NCBI RefSeq assembly: GCF_042675645.1
Contig: NZ_JBHTJH010000017.1
Span: forward strand, 744,001-808,000
DNA from: Sungkyunkwania multivorans
GTDB lineage: Bacteria; Bacteroidota; Bacteroidia; Flavobacteriales; Flavobacteriaceae
Reading direction: 5' to 3'
DNA: 64,000 nucleotides
A program made the position numbers and the translations under genes. Shown here in pieces: positions 41,413 through 49,569 of this stretch. Each line of letters begins with the position of its first letter. The first letter of the stretch is position 1. The notes under the pieces are model-generated. The model did no database searches. It saw nothing but the letters and a program-made list of their open reading frames with translations, and had not been told where the DNA came from.

Positions 41413-41865
41413 TTTTATTATGGTTAAAGAAGGATTGCTTTACAGAGAAGAATCATATAAGGTTATTGGAACCTTGTTTGAAGTTCACAATAATTTAGGT
41501 GGAGGCTTCTTGGAAGTTGTCTATAAAGATGCTTTGGAATACGAATTTAAAAGACAAAAAATCCCTTTCGAAAGGGAGAGGCAATATACTATTACCTATA
41601 AGGATATTATTCTTCCACATGTATTCTTTGCTGATTTTGTTGTTTTTGATAAAATTGTGTTGGAAGTAAAGGCTGTATTTGACATTCACGATTCCCATGT
41701 TGCCCAAACAATCAATTACTTAAAAGTATCTTCCAATAGAGTTGGAATTCTAGCTAACTTTGGAACAGACAAATTGGATTATCGGAGGCTTATCTTTTAA
41801 CCAGTTTAAGTTTGATGGTCAATAACAAAAGCATCAATAATGAAAAATATCCGTGAATCCGTGGC
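41394..41865. mobile_element. GxxExxY gene unit bounded by 23-bp inverted repeats
   Basis: Positions 41394-41416 (beginning GCCACGGAT) and 41843-41865 (ending ATCCGTGGC) are inverted copies matching at 20 of 23 positions. They enclose one gene of 126 codons. The left copy lies across the stop codon of the GGGP-synthase-like gene, the right one 12 bp before the thiamine-binding gene. This is the shape of a small mobile unit, but no transposase is encoded. Confidence 0.5.
41420..41800 (+). CDS. GxxExxY protein
   Basis: This 126-residue protein has the defining G-x-x-E-x-x-Y as GFLEVVY near residues 29-35, followed by YEFKRQKIPFERERQ and the PD-(D/E)xK-like ADFVVFDKIVLEVKAV, in which Asp and Glu-x-Lys could form a nuclease-type site. 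Members occur patchily, often in many copies. The catalytic residues seem intact, but activity is unproven. Confidence 0.85.
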   Translation: MVKEGLLYREESYKVIGTLFEVHNNLGGGFLEVVYKDALEYEFKRQKIPFERERQYTITYKDIILPHVFFADFVVFDKIVLEVKAVFDIHDSHVAQTINYLKVSSNRVGILANFGTDKLDYRRLIF

Positions 41866-41877
41866 TAAAAATAGTAT

Positions 41878-42138
41878 ATGAAAGTTTCAGTAGAACTAAC
41901 CTTAACACCACTTCAAAATGATTTTGAAGGCCCGATCATCGATTTTATCAAAAGACTTAGAAGATCGAAGTTTACAGTTTTAGAGAACCTTCTAAGCACG
42001 CAGGTCTACGGTAGCTATCGCGAGGTAATGCCCTTCCTTCAAGATGAGATAGGGAAGACTTTTGAAACTTTGGACCATGTGTTGATCAATATCAAGGTCG
42101 TTAAATCCGATAGAAGTGACTATGAGCCAGATTTTTGA
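41878..42138 (+). CDS. Thiamine-binding (MTH1187/YkoF-like) small protein
   Basis: At 86 residues this resembles the MTH1187/YqgV group of ferredoxin-like proteins, some of which bind thiamine: MKVSVELTLTPLQNDFEGPI, a helix, then the strand FTVLENLLSTQVYGSYREVM and the final DHVLINIKVV strand. It has no signal peptide. It is the first gene of a tightly packed operon: the PnuC gene starts within its last codons. The thiamine link is from the family and from the THI-regulated receptor 7.5 kb downstream. Confidence 0.75.
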   Translation: MKVSVELTLTPLQNDFEGPIIDFIKRLRRSKFTVLENLLSTQVYGSYREVMPFLQDEIGKTFETLDHVLINIKVVKSDRSDYEPDF

Positions 42139-42754
42139 TTTTTTTATCGATGCTTATCGCGAAACTTCATGGACGTTCATCATTTTAGAATTCATCGCAT
42201 TTGTTTTTGGAATTGCTAGTGTTCTCTATGCCAAGAAAGCAAATATCTTGGTTTATCCTACAGGTTTGGTCGCTACTGTGATCACCGTATACCTTCTTTA
42301 TAGGGCTGGTTATTTTGGAGATATGATGATGAATTTCTACTATTCGATAATGAGTATGTATGGATGGTGGAATTGGGCCAGAAAAAAACATGGAGAACCC
42401 ATAGTGCCTATCTCGAGGACCAATCTGAGGGAAAAGATGATCGGGTTTGGTTTCTTTGTGCTCACCATGATCGTTACTTGGTGCGTTTACAAAGCATACG
42501 GCGCTGAGATACAGACAGAGAATTATATCGATATTTTCACATCAGGCATATTTTTTACAGCGATGTGGTACATGGCAAACAAGAAGTTGGAGAATTGGAC
42601 ACTATGGATCCTCGGCGACATCATCACAGTACCATTATACGCCTATAGGGGACTGGGAATGCTATCGCTACAATATCTTATTTTTACCATCCTTGCAATT
42701 CAAGGTTATCTAGCATGGAAGAAGCACTTAGACAACAGAGTAGCAGCTGTATAA
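42122..42754 (+). CDS. pnuC: PnuC family vitamin transporter
   Basis: This inner-membrane facilitator of about 210 residues has seven predicted helices and family landmarks such as IASVLYAKKANILVYPTGLV, SMYGWWNW and YMANKKLENWTLW. ATG 42122 is more likely than GTG 42116. PnuC proteins take up nicotinamide riboside; PnuT relatives carry thiamine. The following kinase traps the vitamin by phosphorylation. Which vitamin is used here cannot be settled from sequence alone: the kinase suggests nicotinamide riboside, the neighbouring thiamine-binding gene suggests thiamine. Confidence 0.88.
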   Translation: MSQIFDFFIDAYRETSWTFIILEFIAFVFGIASVLYAKKANILVYPTGLVATVITVYLLYRAGYFGDMMMNFYYSIMSMYGWWNWARKKHGEPIVPISRTNLREKMIGFGFFVLTMIVTWCVYKAYGAEIQTENYIDIFTSGIFFTAMWYMANKKLENWTLWILGDIITVPLYAYRGLGMLSLQYLIFTILAIQGYLAWKKHLDNRVAAV

Positions 42755-43290
42755 AGGTGGTCCTGTTCGGACCTGAATCTACTGGAAAGACGACGCTTTC
42801 TAAGCAACTTGCACATCATTACAATACGGTGTGGGTAAGAGAGTACGCGCGAGAATATCTTCAAGATAAATGGAACAACGAGCGTAAGACCTGCGAGCCA
42901 AAGGACCTATTGCCAATTGCCATGGGGCAGATGAAAATGGAGAACGACCTTGCCCAAAAAGCAAATGAGGTGCTCATCTGTGATACCGATCTTTTGGAGA
43001 CCAAAGTGTATTCTGAAGCCTATTACACGGGAAGCTGTGACCCCACCTTGGAAAAATATGCGTTGGAGAATTCTTATGACCTTTATTTTTTAACGTATAT
43101 TGACGTGCCTTGGGAAAAAGACGACCTAAGAGACAAACCTCATGAGCGAAAGCGAATGTTCGATTACTTTCATAATACTTTGATAAAATACGATCGACCT
43201 TATGTCTTGTTGAAAGGGACGAGAGAGGAGCGACTGCGAACAGCCATTGCCCAAATCGAAAAACTAATCGCAACAAAGAATGAACTTTAG
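42715..43290 (+). CDS. NadR-type nucleoside/vitamin kinase
   Basis: This 191-residue P-loop protein matches the ribosylnicotinamide kinase domain of NadR. The Walker A is GPESTGKTTL at about 19-28, followed by REYAREYL, the Walker-B-like EVLICDTDLLETKVY and LYFLTYIDVPWEKDDLRD. It lacks the helix-turn-helix and adenylyltransferase parts of E. coli NadR. It overlaps pnuC by 40 bp and DUF4301 by 11 bp. It probably phosphorylates the vitamin brought in by PnuC. Confidence 0.85.
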   Translation: MEEALRQQSSSCIKVVLFGPESTGKTTLSKQLAHHYNTVWVREYAREYLQDKWNNERKTCEPKDLLPIAMGQMKMENDLAQKANEVLICDTDLLETKVYSEAYYTGSCDPTLEKYALENSYDLYFLTYIDVPWEKDDLRDKPHERKRMFDYFHNTLIKYDRPYVLLKGTREERLRTAIAQIEKLIATKNEL

Positions 43291-44836
43291 CCCCGAAGAT
43301 ATTCGTCAAATTGAGGCCAAAGGTCTTACCAAGGAAGATGTGATAGAACAAATAAACATCTTTAAGAAAGGAATACGATACATAGACCTGAAAGACGCTG
43401 CAACATTGAAGAATGGGGTCACGACCTTTGCTGAAGAAGAGGTCCATCGATTTGTTGAAAATTACAATCGATTGAAAAAAGGCAAGAGCATTGTCAAGTT
43501 CACCCCTGCTTCGGGAGCGGCATCGAGGATGTTCAAGTTCTTGTTCGACTTTCTCAAAGAGTATGACATCGGGCAGGAATCGATCAATTCTTATGTGAAC
43601 AAGCACAAGGCATCGCGCTTGAAAATTTTCTTCATCGGGCTCGAAAAATTCCCTTTTTACGATCAAGTACTGAATTATATTCAACACCAAGTAGGAGTGG
43701 ATATCAAATCATTGCCGACCGATGAATTTCGAGTATTGTTCGTAAAGACATTGCTAAGTGAAAACGGATTGAACTTTGGAGAGATGCCCAAGGGAATGCT
43801 TCCTTTCCATAGCTATAAGGAGCATACCGCCACAGCCTTTGAAGAGCACCTATTTGAGGCTAACAAATATATTTGTGTAGACAACAAGGCCAAGCTTCAT
43901 TTTACCATATCACCTCAGCATAAGAAGATATTTGAAAAAAAACAGCAGCAGGTAATAGCAAAGATCGAGGACCAGACCGATTGTGTCTACGACATATCCT
44001 ATTCTTTTCAAGAGCCCTATACCGATACGATCGCCGTTGATATGAAGAACAAGCCGATGCGCGATGCCAATGGAGCATTGATCTTTAGGCCAGGTGGACA
44101 TGGGGCATTGATCGAAAATTTGAACGATATTGATGCCGATATCATTTTTATAAAAAATGTCGATAATGTTGTCGTCAATAAGTATGAAGATGAAATCGTA
44201 AAGTACAAGAAGTTGCTGGGCGGCTATCTGTTCGAATTGCAATCGAGTTGTTTTGCATATCTAATGATGTTAGAAAACACGCCTCAAGAGGTAAACCTAG
44301 AAGAGGTGCTGGTGTTTCTTTTTGACAAGTTGAATGTGCGCGTCAATGAAGAGTTTGAAAAATACTCCTTTAAATATCAGATCGAATATTTGATAGAGAA
44401 GTTAAATAGGCCCATTCGTGTATGTGGAATGGTAAAGAATGAGGGCGAGCCTGGCGGTGGACCTTTTTGGGTAAAACATGAGAATGGCTATGTGTCGCTT
44501 CAAATCGTCGAAAATGCCCAGATCGACAAACAGAACGAATACCAGAAAAAATTGTTTGCGAATGCCACGCACTTTAACCCTGTGGATATTGTATGTGGTG
44601 TTGTCGATTATAAAGGCGATAAGTTCAATCTAAAGAAATTTGTAGATCAAAAAGCATACTTTATCGCCTCGAAGTCGAAAAGTGGCAAGAAACTGAAAGC
44701 TTTGGAGCGACCGGGACTTTGGAATGGAGGAATGGCCTTTTGGAATACCGCTTTCGTAGAAGTCCCGCTCATCACCTTCAATCCTGTGAAAACGGTCAAT
44801 GATCTTCTAAAACCAGCACATCAGAAAAATGATTAA
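43280..44836 (+). CDS. DUF4301 family protein
   Basis: This 518-residue cytoplasmic protein matches DUF4301, a Bacteroidota family of unknown function. A nucleotidyltransferase-like loop FTPASGAASRMFKFLFDFL lies near residue 74, and GEPGGGPFWVKHENG near 395. As the last gene of the vitamin operon it may process a sugar- or nucleotide-linked substrate; that is a guess from the loop. Length and start look normal. Confidence 0.85.
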   Translation: MNFSPEDIRQIEAKGLTKEDVIEQINIFKKGIRYIDLKDAATLKNGVTTFAEEEVHRFVENYNRLKKGKSIVKFTPASGAASRMFKFLFDFLKEYDIGQESINSYVNKHKASRLKIFFIGLEKFPFYDQVLNYIQHQVGVDIKSLPTDEFRVLFVKTLLSENGLNFGEMPKGMLPFHSYKEHTATAFEEHLFEANKYICVDNKAKLHFTISPQHKKIFEKKQQQVIAKIEDQTDCVYDISYSFQEPYTDTIAVDMKNKPMRDANGALIFRPGGHGALIENLNDIDADIIFIKNVDNVVVNKYEDEIVKYKKLLGGYLFELQSSCFAYLMMLENTPQEVNLEEVLVFLFDKLNVRVNEEFEKYSFKYQIEYLIEKLNRPIRVCGMVKNEGEPGGGPFWVKHENGYVSLQIVENAQIDKQNEYQKKLFANATHFNPVDIVCGVVDYKGDKFNLKKFVDQKAYFIASKSKSGKKLKALERPGLWNGGMAFWNTAFVEVPLITFNPVKTVNDLLKPAHQKND

Positions 44837-44847
44837 CGATCATCATT

Positions 44848-44892
44848 GTGGAATTTTTCCACGGTTTTCCACTCAAAATTCCACACTTCCAC
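44848..44892 (+). promoter_or_regulatory. Cluster of TTCCAC repeats
   Basis: TTCCAC occurs four times (44857, 44867, 44879, 44887), and GTGGAA at 44848 forms a hairpin with the first copy. The cluster lies about 115-160 bp upstream of the likely start of the 105-residue protein gene, a usual place for binding sites of sigma-54 activators. Confidence 0.4.
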
Positions 44893-44983
44893 ACTTCTTT
44901 CGAAATATGACATTACAAGTTTTTTGAATATAAATATTTGATTTTCAATTATTTATACTTATTTTTTCTTTTCACTTTACCGC

Positions 44984-44999
44984 TGGCATGATATTTCCC
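44984..44999 (+). promoter_or_regulatory. Sigma-54-like promoter
   Basis: TGGCATGATATTTCCC has the GG of the -24 element and the right spacing to a -12 element, which reads TTCC instead of TTGC. It lies 39 bp before ATG 45038 and 0.5 kb before a sigma-54 activator gene. Confidence 0.35.
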
Positions 45000-45037
45000 T
45001 TATAGTTGGCATATCAATAACTATAAAAGATTTTATC

Positions 45038-45355
45038 ATGAAAAAAGTATTTTTTGTAATTGCTGCGGCATTTAGTTTCGTATTACTCTCAACCACCAAC
45101 ACTATGGCTCAAGATACAGCCGAAACAACGATGGAAAAGGTAGAAGCAGTCCAAGATGAGTTTAAGCAAATCTCACCAGAAGAATTGCCACAAGCGATCA
45201 GTGAAGCCTTACAAAGAGATTTCAAAGCAACTCCAGAGCTGACTGAAGTCTACAAGAATAGTAAAGACGAATATAAGCTAGTTTTAACTGTCGATGGTCA
45301 ACAGACAACGCTTTATGCCAATGAAAAGGGAGAATGGATCCAGAAGGATGAATAA
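45038..45355 (+). CDS. Small secreted PepSY-like protein
   Basis: The protein of 105 residues has a signal peptide (MKKVFFVIAAAFSFVLLSTT ... MAQ, cut near 25). The remainder, SPEELPQAISEALQRDFKAT and YKLVLTVDGQQTTLYANEKG, looks like the small PepSY-like periplasmic proteins of Bacteroidota that follow the pattern P-x-A-h-x-x-A-h-x-x-D-F. Function is unknown. It precedes the response-regulator gene and may be its target. Confidence 0.65.
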   Translation: MKKVFFVIAAAFSFVLLSTTNTMAQDTAETTMEKVEAVQDEFKQISPEELPQAISEALQRDFKATPELTEVYKNSKDEYKLVLTVDGQQTTLYANEKGEWIQKDE

Positions 45356-45388
45356 TAACCATTTTCATAATTTTTTTGATCAAGTTTT

Positions 45389-45420
45389 AAAGAGGTTACA
45401 ACCACGTAGCCTCTTTTTTT
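45389..45420 (+). terminator. Terminator after the PepSY-like gene
   Basis: AGAGGTTAC (45391-45399) and GTAGCCTCT (45406-45414) form a 9-bp stem with one G-U pair; AA on the left and a T-run on the right extend it. Confidence 0.8.
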
Positions 45421-45491
45421 ATGATTTTTTTTGATGAAAAGAAAGTATAGAAGCCTAATTTTGAGGACATAATAAAACCAATGACCATCAA

Positions 45492-46823
45492 ATGTTCAAT
45501 GTCCTACTTGTTGAAGATGACATCGCTTTCAATAAGATGTTAGAAACTTTTCTAACAAAGAAAGGCTTTCATGTGACCGCTACATTTTCAATCGAGGCGG
45601 CGCGTAAAGAGTTGAAGAGTGCCACCCACGATTTGGTGCTCACAGATCTGCGCCTTCCCGATGGAGAAGGCACTGTTTTGCTGTCCGAAGTAAAGCTACT
45701 TAAAACAGCTATCCCGATAATTATGATGACCAACTATTCTGATGTGAAGACCGCGGTCGAAGCTATGAAGAAGGGAGCTTACGATTATGTGTCCAAACCG
45801 TTTCGTCCAGATGAGATCATCGCTGTCATCGATTCAGCCCTGAAACCATCCAAGCCCGAGGTATCGGCCAAGATCGCTACTTCAAGTGGCAAAAGGGCTA
45901 CGCTGATAGAAGGAAAGAGTGAAGCGTCCAAGAGGTTGTCAGAATTCATACGATTGGTGGCCCCTACAGATATGTCGGTACTTATTTGGGGAGAAAGTGG
46001 TACCGGCAAGGAATATGTGGCAAAAGCGATACACGACAAGAGTTTAAGGGCCCAACATCCCTTTGTGGCAGTAGATTGCGGAGCGATTCCTAGAGCGATT
46101 GCCGCTAGCGAATTTTTTGGACATGTCAAAGGGTCATTTACGGGAGCGACCATGGACAAAATCGGACATTTTGAAGCAGCGAATAAGGGTACGCTATTTT
46201 TGGATGAGGTTGGAAATCTCTCCTATGAAAATCAGATCAATTTATTGCGGGCGCTGCAAGAACGAAAGGTGAAACCTGTGGGCAGCACAATGGAAATAAG
46301 CGTTGACATACGAGTGATTGCAGCGACCAATGAAGACCTTGGCCAGGCGGTCAAAGAAGGAAAATTCAGAGAAGATCTGTATCATCGGTTAAATGAGTTT
46401 ATCATAGAAGTTCCCAAGCTCTATGATCGACAACAGGACGTTTTGCTTTTTGCGAATCACTTTCTTCAATCGGCAAACGATCAATTAGACAAGAACATCG
46501 CGGGTTTTTCTGAAGAGGTGATCGAGATCTTTAACAATTATAACTGGCCAGGGAACATCCGGGAAATGGGCAATTTGATAAAGCGGGCTACCTTGTTAGA
46601 AAAAGGGAACATTATAACGACCGAGGCACTTCCAAGGGAACTTCTGAGATATGGTGAACTCAACGCACAGGAACAGCTGCTATCTAAACACGATAATGAA
46701 AAACAGATGATTCTCAAGGCAATGGAGAAAACGCGATTCAATAAGACCAAAGCGGCCAAAATACTAGGAGTTGACAGAAAGACCCTTTACAATAAGATAA
46801 AGCAATACGACCTTAAGTTTTAA
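45492..46823 (+). CDS. Sigma-54-dependent response regulator (NtrC family)
   Basis: The 443 residues comprise a receiver domain (1-120; acidic pair Asp9/Asp10, phosphorylation site Asp52, K104 region VSKPF), an AAA+ domain (about 145-375; Walker A GESGTGKE, the sigma-54-contact loop GSFTGA, LDEVGNL) and a Fis-type helix-turn-helix at the C-terminus (FNKTKAAKILGVDRKTLYNK). It activates sigma-54 promoters when phosphorylated. It overlaps by 11 bp the convergent hybrid kinase gene, its probable partner. Confidence 0.96.
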   Translation: MFNVLLVEDDIAFNKMLETFLTKKGFHVTATFSIEAARKELKSATHDLVLTDLRLPDGEGTVLLSEVKLLKTAIPIIMMTNYSDVKTAVEAMKKGAYDYVSKPFRPDEIIAVIDSALKPSKPEVSAKIATSSGKRATLIEGKSEASKRLSEFIRLVAPTDMSVLIWGESGTGKEYVAKAIHDKSLRAQHPFVAVDCGAIPRAIAASEFFGHVKGSFTGATMDKIGHFEAANKGTLFLDEVGNLSYENQINLLRALQERKVKPVGSTMEISVDIRVIAATNEDLGQAVKEGKFREDLYHRLNEFIIEVPKLYDRQQDVLLFANHFLQSANDQLDKNIAGFSEEVIEIFNNYNWPGNIREMGNLIKRATLLEKGNIITTEALPRELLRYGELNAQEQLLSKHDNEKQMILKAMEKTRFNKTKAAKILGVDRKTLYNKIKQYDLKF

Positions 46824-49278
46824 ATTCAGCTTGAAGCTCTTCAATCAGTGCATTCATCCTTTCTATTACTTTTTCAAGCTTCAATCGAAGACCTTCGTAG
46901 CTACTTTGAGCAATAGAGAAGTGCTCTAGCTCATCGAGTAGTTTGTAGACGTGCAACGCATTTAGTTGCTTGAACATGGGAGACATTCTATGTGCTATAT
47001 CTTTGATGTAGACGATATCCTTTTCCTTGATAGCCTTCCGCAGCCCTATGATGTTCTGTTTGGTGTTTTCAATAAATGTGTTTATGATCTTTCTCATGGC
47101 TGTTTCATCATCTTGCAAAAGCTCCCGGAGATTGGAGAGGTCGTATGATCGATCAATATTGTAAAGATGGGTTGTCATAGGCTCAATGCTGTTAGGGATG
47201 ACCTTATCCGCTAGCTCGCTAAAGTGGTTGATGGCCTTTATGAGTTGGTAAGCATAAAAGGGTTTTTGAATGTAGTACGAAAAGCCTTTTCCAATAAACG
47301 ATTTTGCATTGTGATTTCCGGTAATGGCTACTACAGGTTGACGTCTATAGAAACCCGCACCCTTTAATTTCCTCATAAAATCCACCCCATTCATCTGTGG
47401 CATCATAATGTCTGTAAAGACAATGTCGAACCTCTCGTTTTCTAATTCCTTTAGTGCCTCTCGCGGGTCGCTGAAGGCAATATGACGAATATTTTGAGAC
47501 TGCAGTAGTTCTCCCAAAAGCGCTAGTTGCGATTCGTCATCATCAACAATAACAGCAACGGGGTCTTTAGAGGGTATTTTCTTTGTGCTATCGCTTTGTG
47601 CAAGTGGTCGCTCGTTTTTTTCACCCACCTTTTGCAGCGGAAGGGTTACGGTAAATGTACTTCCTATATTTTTCTCACTTTCTAAGGAAATATCTCCATC
47701 CAGAAGTGCGATGATCTTTCTCGATATGGTCAGCCCTAGGCCAGAGCCTCCATAGCTGCGTTCAATACCAATGCCTGCTTGGGCAAATTCTTTGAAGATC
47801 ATCTCTTGCTGTTCTTTCTCAATGCCTATTCCCGTATCCTTCACCTTGATACTGACCAGCACGCAATTTTTCAATGTTCTTGTCACCGATGCAGTGATAG
47901 TGATGGCTCCTTCCGAAGTAAACTTAAAGGCATTTGCAATGAGATTGGTAAGGACTTGCTTTAATCGAAAAGGGTCCGAAATGTAAGTAGCATCCAAGAC
48001 TTTTTCTACTTCCAAGATCAGATCGACAGGTTTCTGGGAATATAGGATCTTAACCGAATGGGCGGTCTCATCGATCAATTCTTTTAAATTGAAGGTTTCT
48101 TTCTCGATGGTCATTTTTCCCGCTTCGAGCTTCGAATAGTCGAGGAGGTTGTTTAATAATTTGGAGGCATAGGAGATGGATTCCTTTAAACGGGTATAAT
48201 AGGTCTTGCGCTGTTCTATTTGATTGGGGCGATGCAACAATTCAATATACCCCACCATGGCATTCAGAGGCGCTCTCAGGTCATGACTAACGGTATTGAT
48301 CAAACGTTCGCGACTATCCAACAAAGACTCTGAGAAGTTCTTTTCTGCCTCTAACTGTTTTCGGTATTTCTCACTCTTAGAAAAATCTTTTAGTATCATA
48401 AATGAGAAGATCAAAATGAGCGCTAAGCTGCCAAGACCGATGATGCTGAGATTTTTTGAGGTGGCGTTGACAGCATTTTGCCTATGGGTATCTTCCTTGA
48501 TCGTGTTTAAGAAGATCTCGGTTTCGATCACTGATAGTAGCTGTCTGAGTTGCTGTGAGATGGTTATATCATTCTGTAGCAATTGTAATTCTTTCCTCTT
48601 CATCGTCTTTTGTAGGGCTTCAGACTCTCTCTGTAAATCCTCCACAATGTCTTTTGTGGCATTGATCAAGGAATCAAATTTTGCCTTATCGATCTGATCG
48701 ATATCTTTGTCTGTAACACTATTATTGATATACTCGATAAGCAGATCGATCTTTCGTAGTTCTTCGGAATTCAGCTCGTCTGGATTACTCACAAAATCTT
48801 CTCTATTGACGCCTCCCAATGAATTCTCGAGTTTATAGAGTTCTTGCTTTGCTTTTTCTACAATTTCTTTGGAAGCGTGTTCTCGCTTTAGTTGCACAAG
48901 CGTTTCGATATTCTTGATCTTTTTGTCAATGAGTTGAAGAGTACTGTCCAATTGCGCGATTTGAGATGGATTATCAAGGAGTGCCTGCAACGCATTTATT
49001 TCCATCTTTACAGTGTCTGATGAGGCTACGAATTGGTCGTAGCGGGACCAAGATGCCGTTTGTGTAGCGCTCCGGGCCAATCCTTCCGACGCATAGAGGT
49101 CACTGAGGATGTTTCCAATGGCTAGGGTCTTCTTGTGGTCTACTTCCAGATCATCACTGGTCAGAGTGATCTTCATGATGCCCTTGTAAACGATTCCAAC
49201 AGCGATGCCGGTAAGAATTACAAAGAGCACATAGCTAAAAACTAATTTTGGAGTGATGCTTCTAGGGTTGTTCATCAA
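46813..49278 (-). CDS. Hybrid sensor histidine kinase with receiver and Hpt domains
   Basis: This 821-residue protein has two membrane helices (about 9-30 and 277-297) around a helical periplasmic sensor of 240 residues. Then come the phospho-acceptor His in NTVSHDLRAPLNAMVGYIEL near 337, an ATPase domain (NLIANAFKFTSEGAI and GSGLGL), a receiver (VDDDESQLALLGELL, Asp in FTDIMMPQMNG) and a C-terminal Hpt (IAHRMSPMFKQL). This is a full internal phosphorelay that could pass phosphate to the adjacent NtrC-type regulator. The stimulus is unknown. Confidence 0.95.
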   Translation of the reverse strand: MMNNPRSITPKLVFSYVLFVILTGIAVGIVYKGIMKITLTSDDLEVDHKKTLAIGNILSDLYASEGLARSATQTASWSRYDQFVASSDTVKMEINALQALLDNPSQIAQLDSTLQLIDKKIKNIETLVQLKREHASKEIVEKAKQELYKLENSLGGVNREDFVSNPDELNSEELRKIDLLIEYINNSVTDKDIDQIDKAKFDSLINATKDIVEDLQRESEALQKTMKRKELQLLQNDITISQQLRQLLSVIETEIFLNTIKEDTHRQNAVNATSKNLSIIGLGSLALILIFSFMILKDFSKSEKYRKQLEAEKNFSESLLDSRERLINTVSHDLRAPLNAMVGYIELLHRPNQIEQRKTYYTRLKESISYASKLLNNLLDYSKLEAGKMTIEKETFNLKELIDETAHSVKILYSQKPVDLILEVEKVLDATYISDPFRLKQVLTNLIANAFKFTSEGAITITASVTRTLKNCVLVSIKVKDTGIGIEKEQQEMIFKEFAQAGIGIERSYGGSGLGLTISRKIIALLDGDISLESEKNIGSTFTVTLPLQKVGEKNERPLAQSDSTKKIPSKDPVAVIVDDDESQLALLGELLQSQNIRHIAFSDPREALKELENERFDIVFTDIMMPQMNGVDFMRKLKGAGFYRRQPVVAITGNHNAKSFIGKGFSYYIQKPFYAYQLIKAINHFSELADKVIPNSIEPMTTHLYNIDRSYDLSNLRELLQDDETAMRKIINTFIENTKQNIIGLRKAIKEKDIVYIKDIAHRMSPMFKQLNALHVYKLLDELEHFSIAQSSYEGLRLKLEKVIERMNALIEELQAEFKT

Positions 49279-49363
49279 AAGACTTTTCGTATATACGAAG
49301 AAAGGCCTGTTAAGGAACGTTTAAAATTTCTGTCTTTTTAGTTTTTAAAATAGTTTTCTATCG

Positions 49364-49371
49364 TACCTTTG
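49364..49371 (+). promoter_or_regulatory. -7 box ahead of the THI riboswitch
   Basis: TACCTTTG fits TAnnTTTG exactly and ends 15 bp before the riboswitch, so transcription would start at about 49378. Confidence 0.6.
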
Positions 49372-49385
49372 CTGCCATATCTCAA

Positions 49386-49467
49386 AAGGGGTGCCTAAAT
49401 ACCGAGTTGTTCGGTACTGGCTGAGATCATACCCATTGAACCTGGGCAGGTAATGCTGCCAAGGAAT
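49386..49467 (+). ncRNA. TPP (THI-box) riboswitch
   Basis: The conserved parts are all seen: AAGGGGTGCC at 49386-49395, a variable P3 hairpin ACCGA-GTTGT-TCGGT (49401-49415), CTGAGATCATACCC (49421-49434), TTGAACCTG and CAGGTAATGCTG ... AAGGAA. It binds thiamine diphosphate and represses the downstream gene. A hairpin ACAGTT ... AACTGT at about 49478-49497 may be part of the switch mechanism. Confidence 0.97.
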
Positions 49468-49569
49468 TTTTACTAGAACAGTTGGTGCACAAACTGTGAA
49501 TAGTGAAGCAATTTCAATAATTTATTAACCGAAGAATAATGACCCCTTTTATTCGTAGTTTTTTTACGG

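Noticed and set aside
42974..43690. 238-codon minus-strand frame across the NadR-like kinase and DUF4301 genes
   Set aside because: Antisense to two well-recognised coding regions; no domain in the translation.
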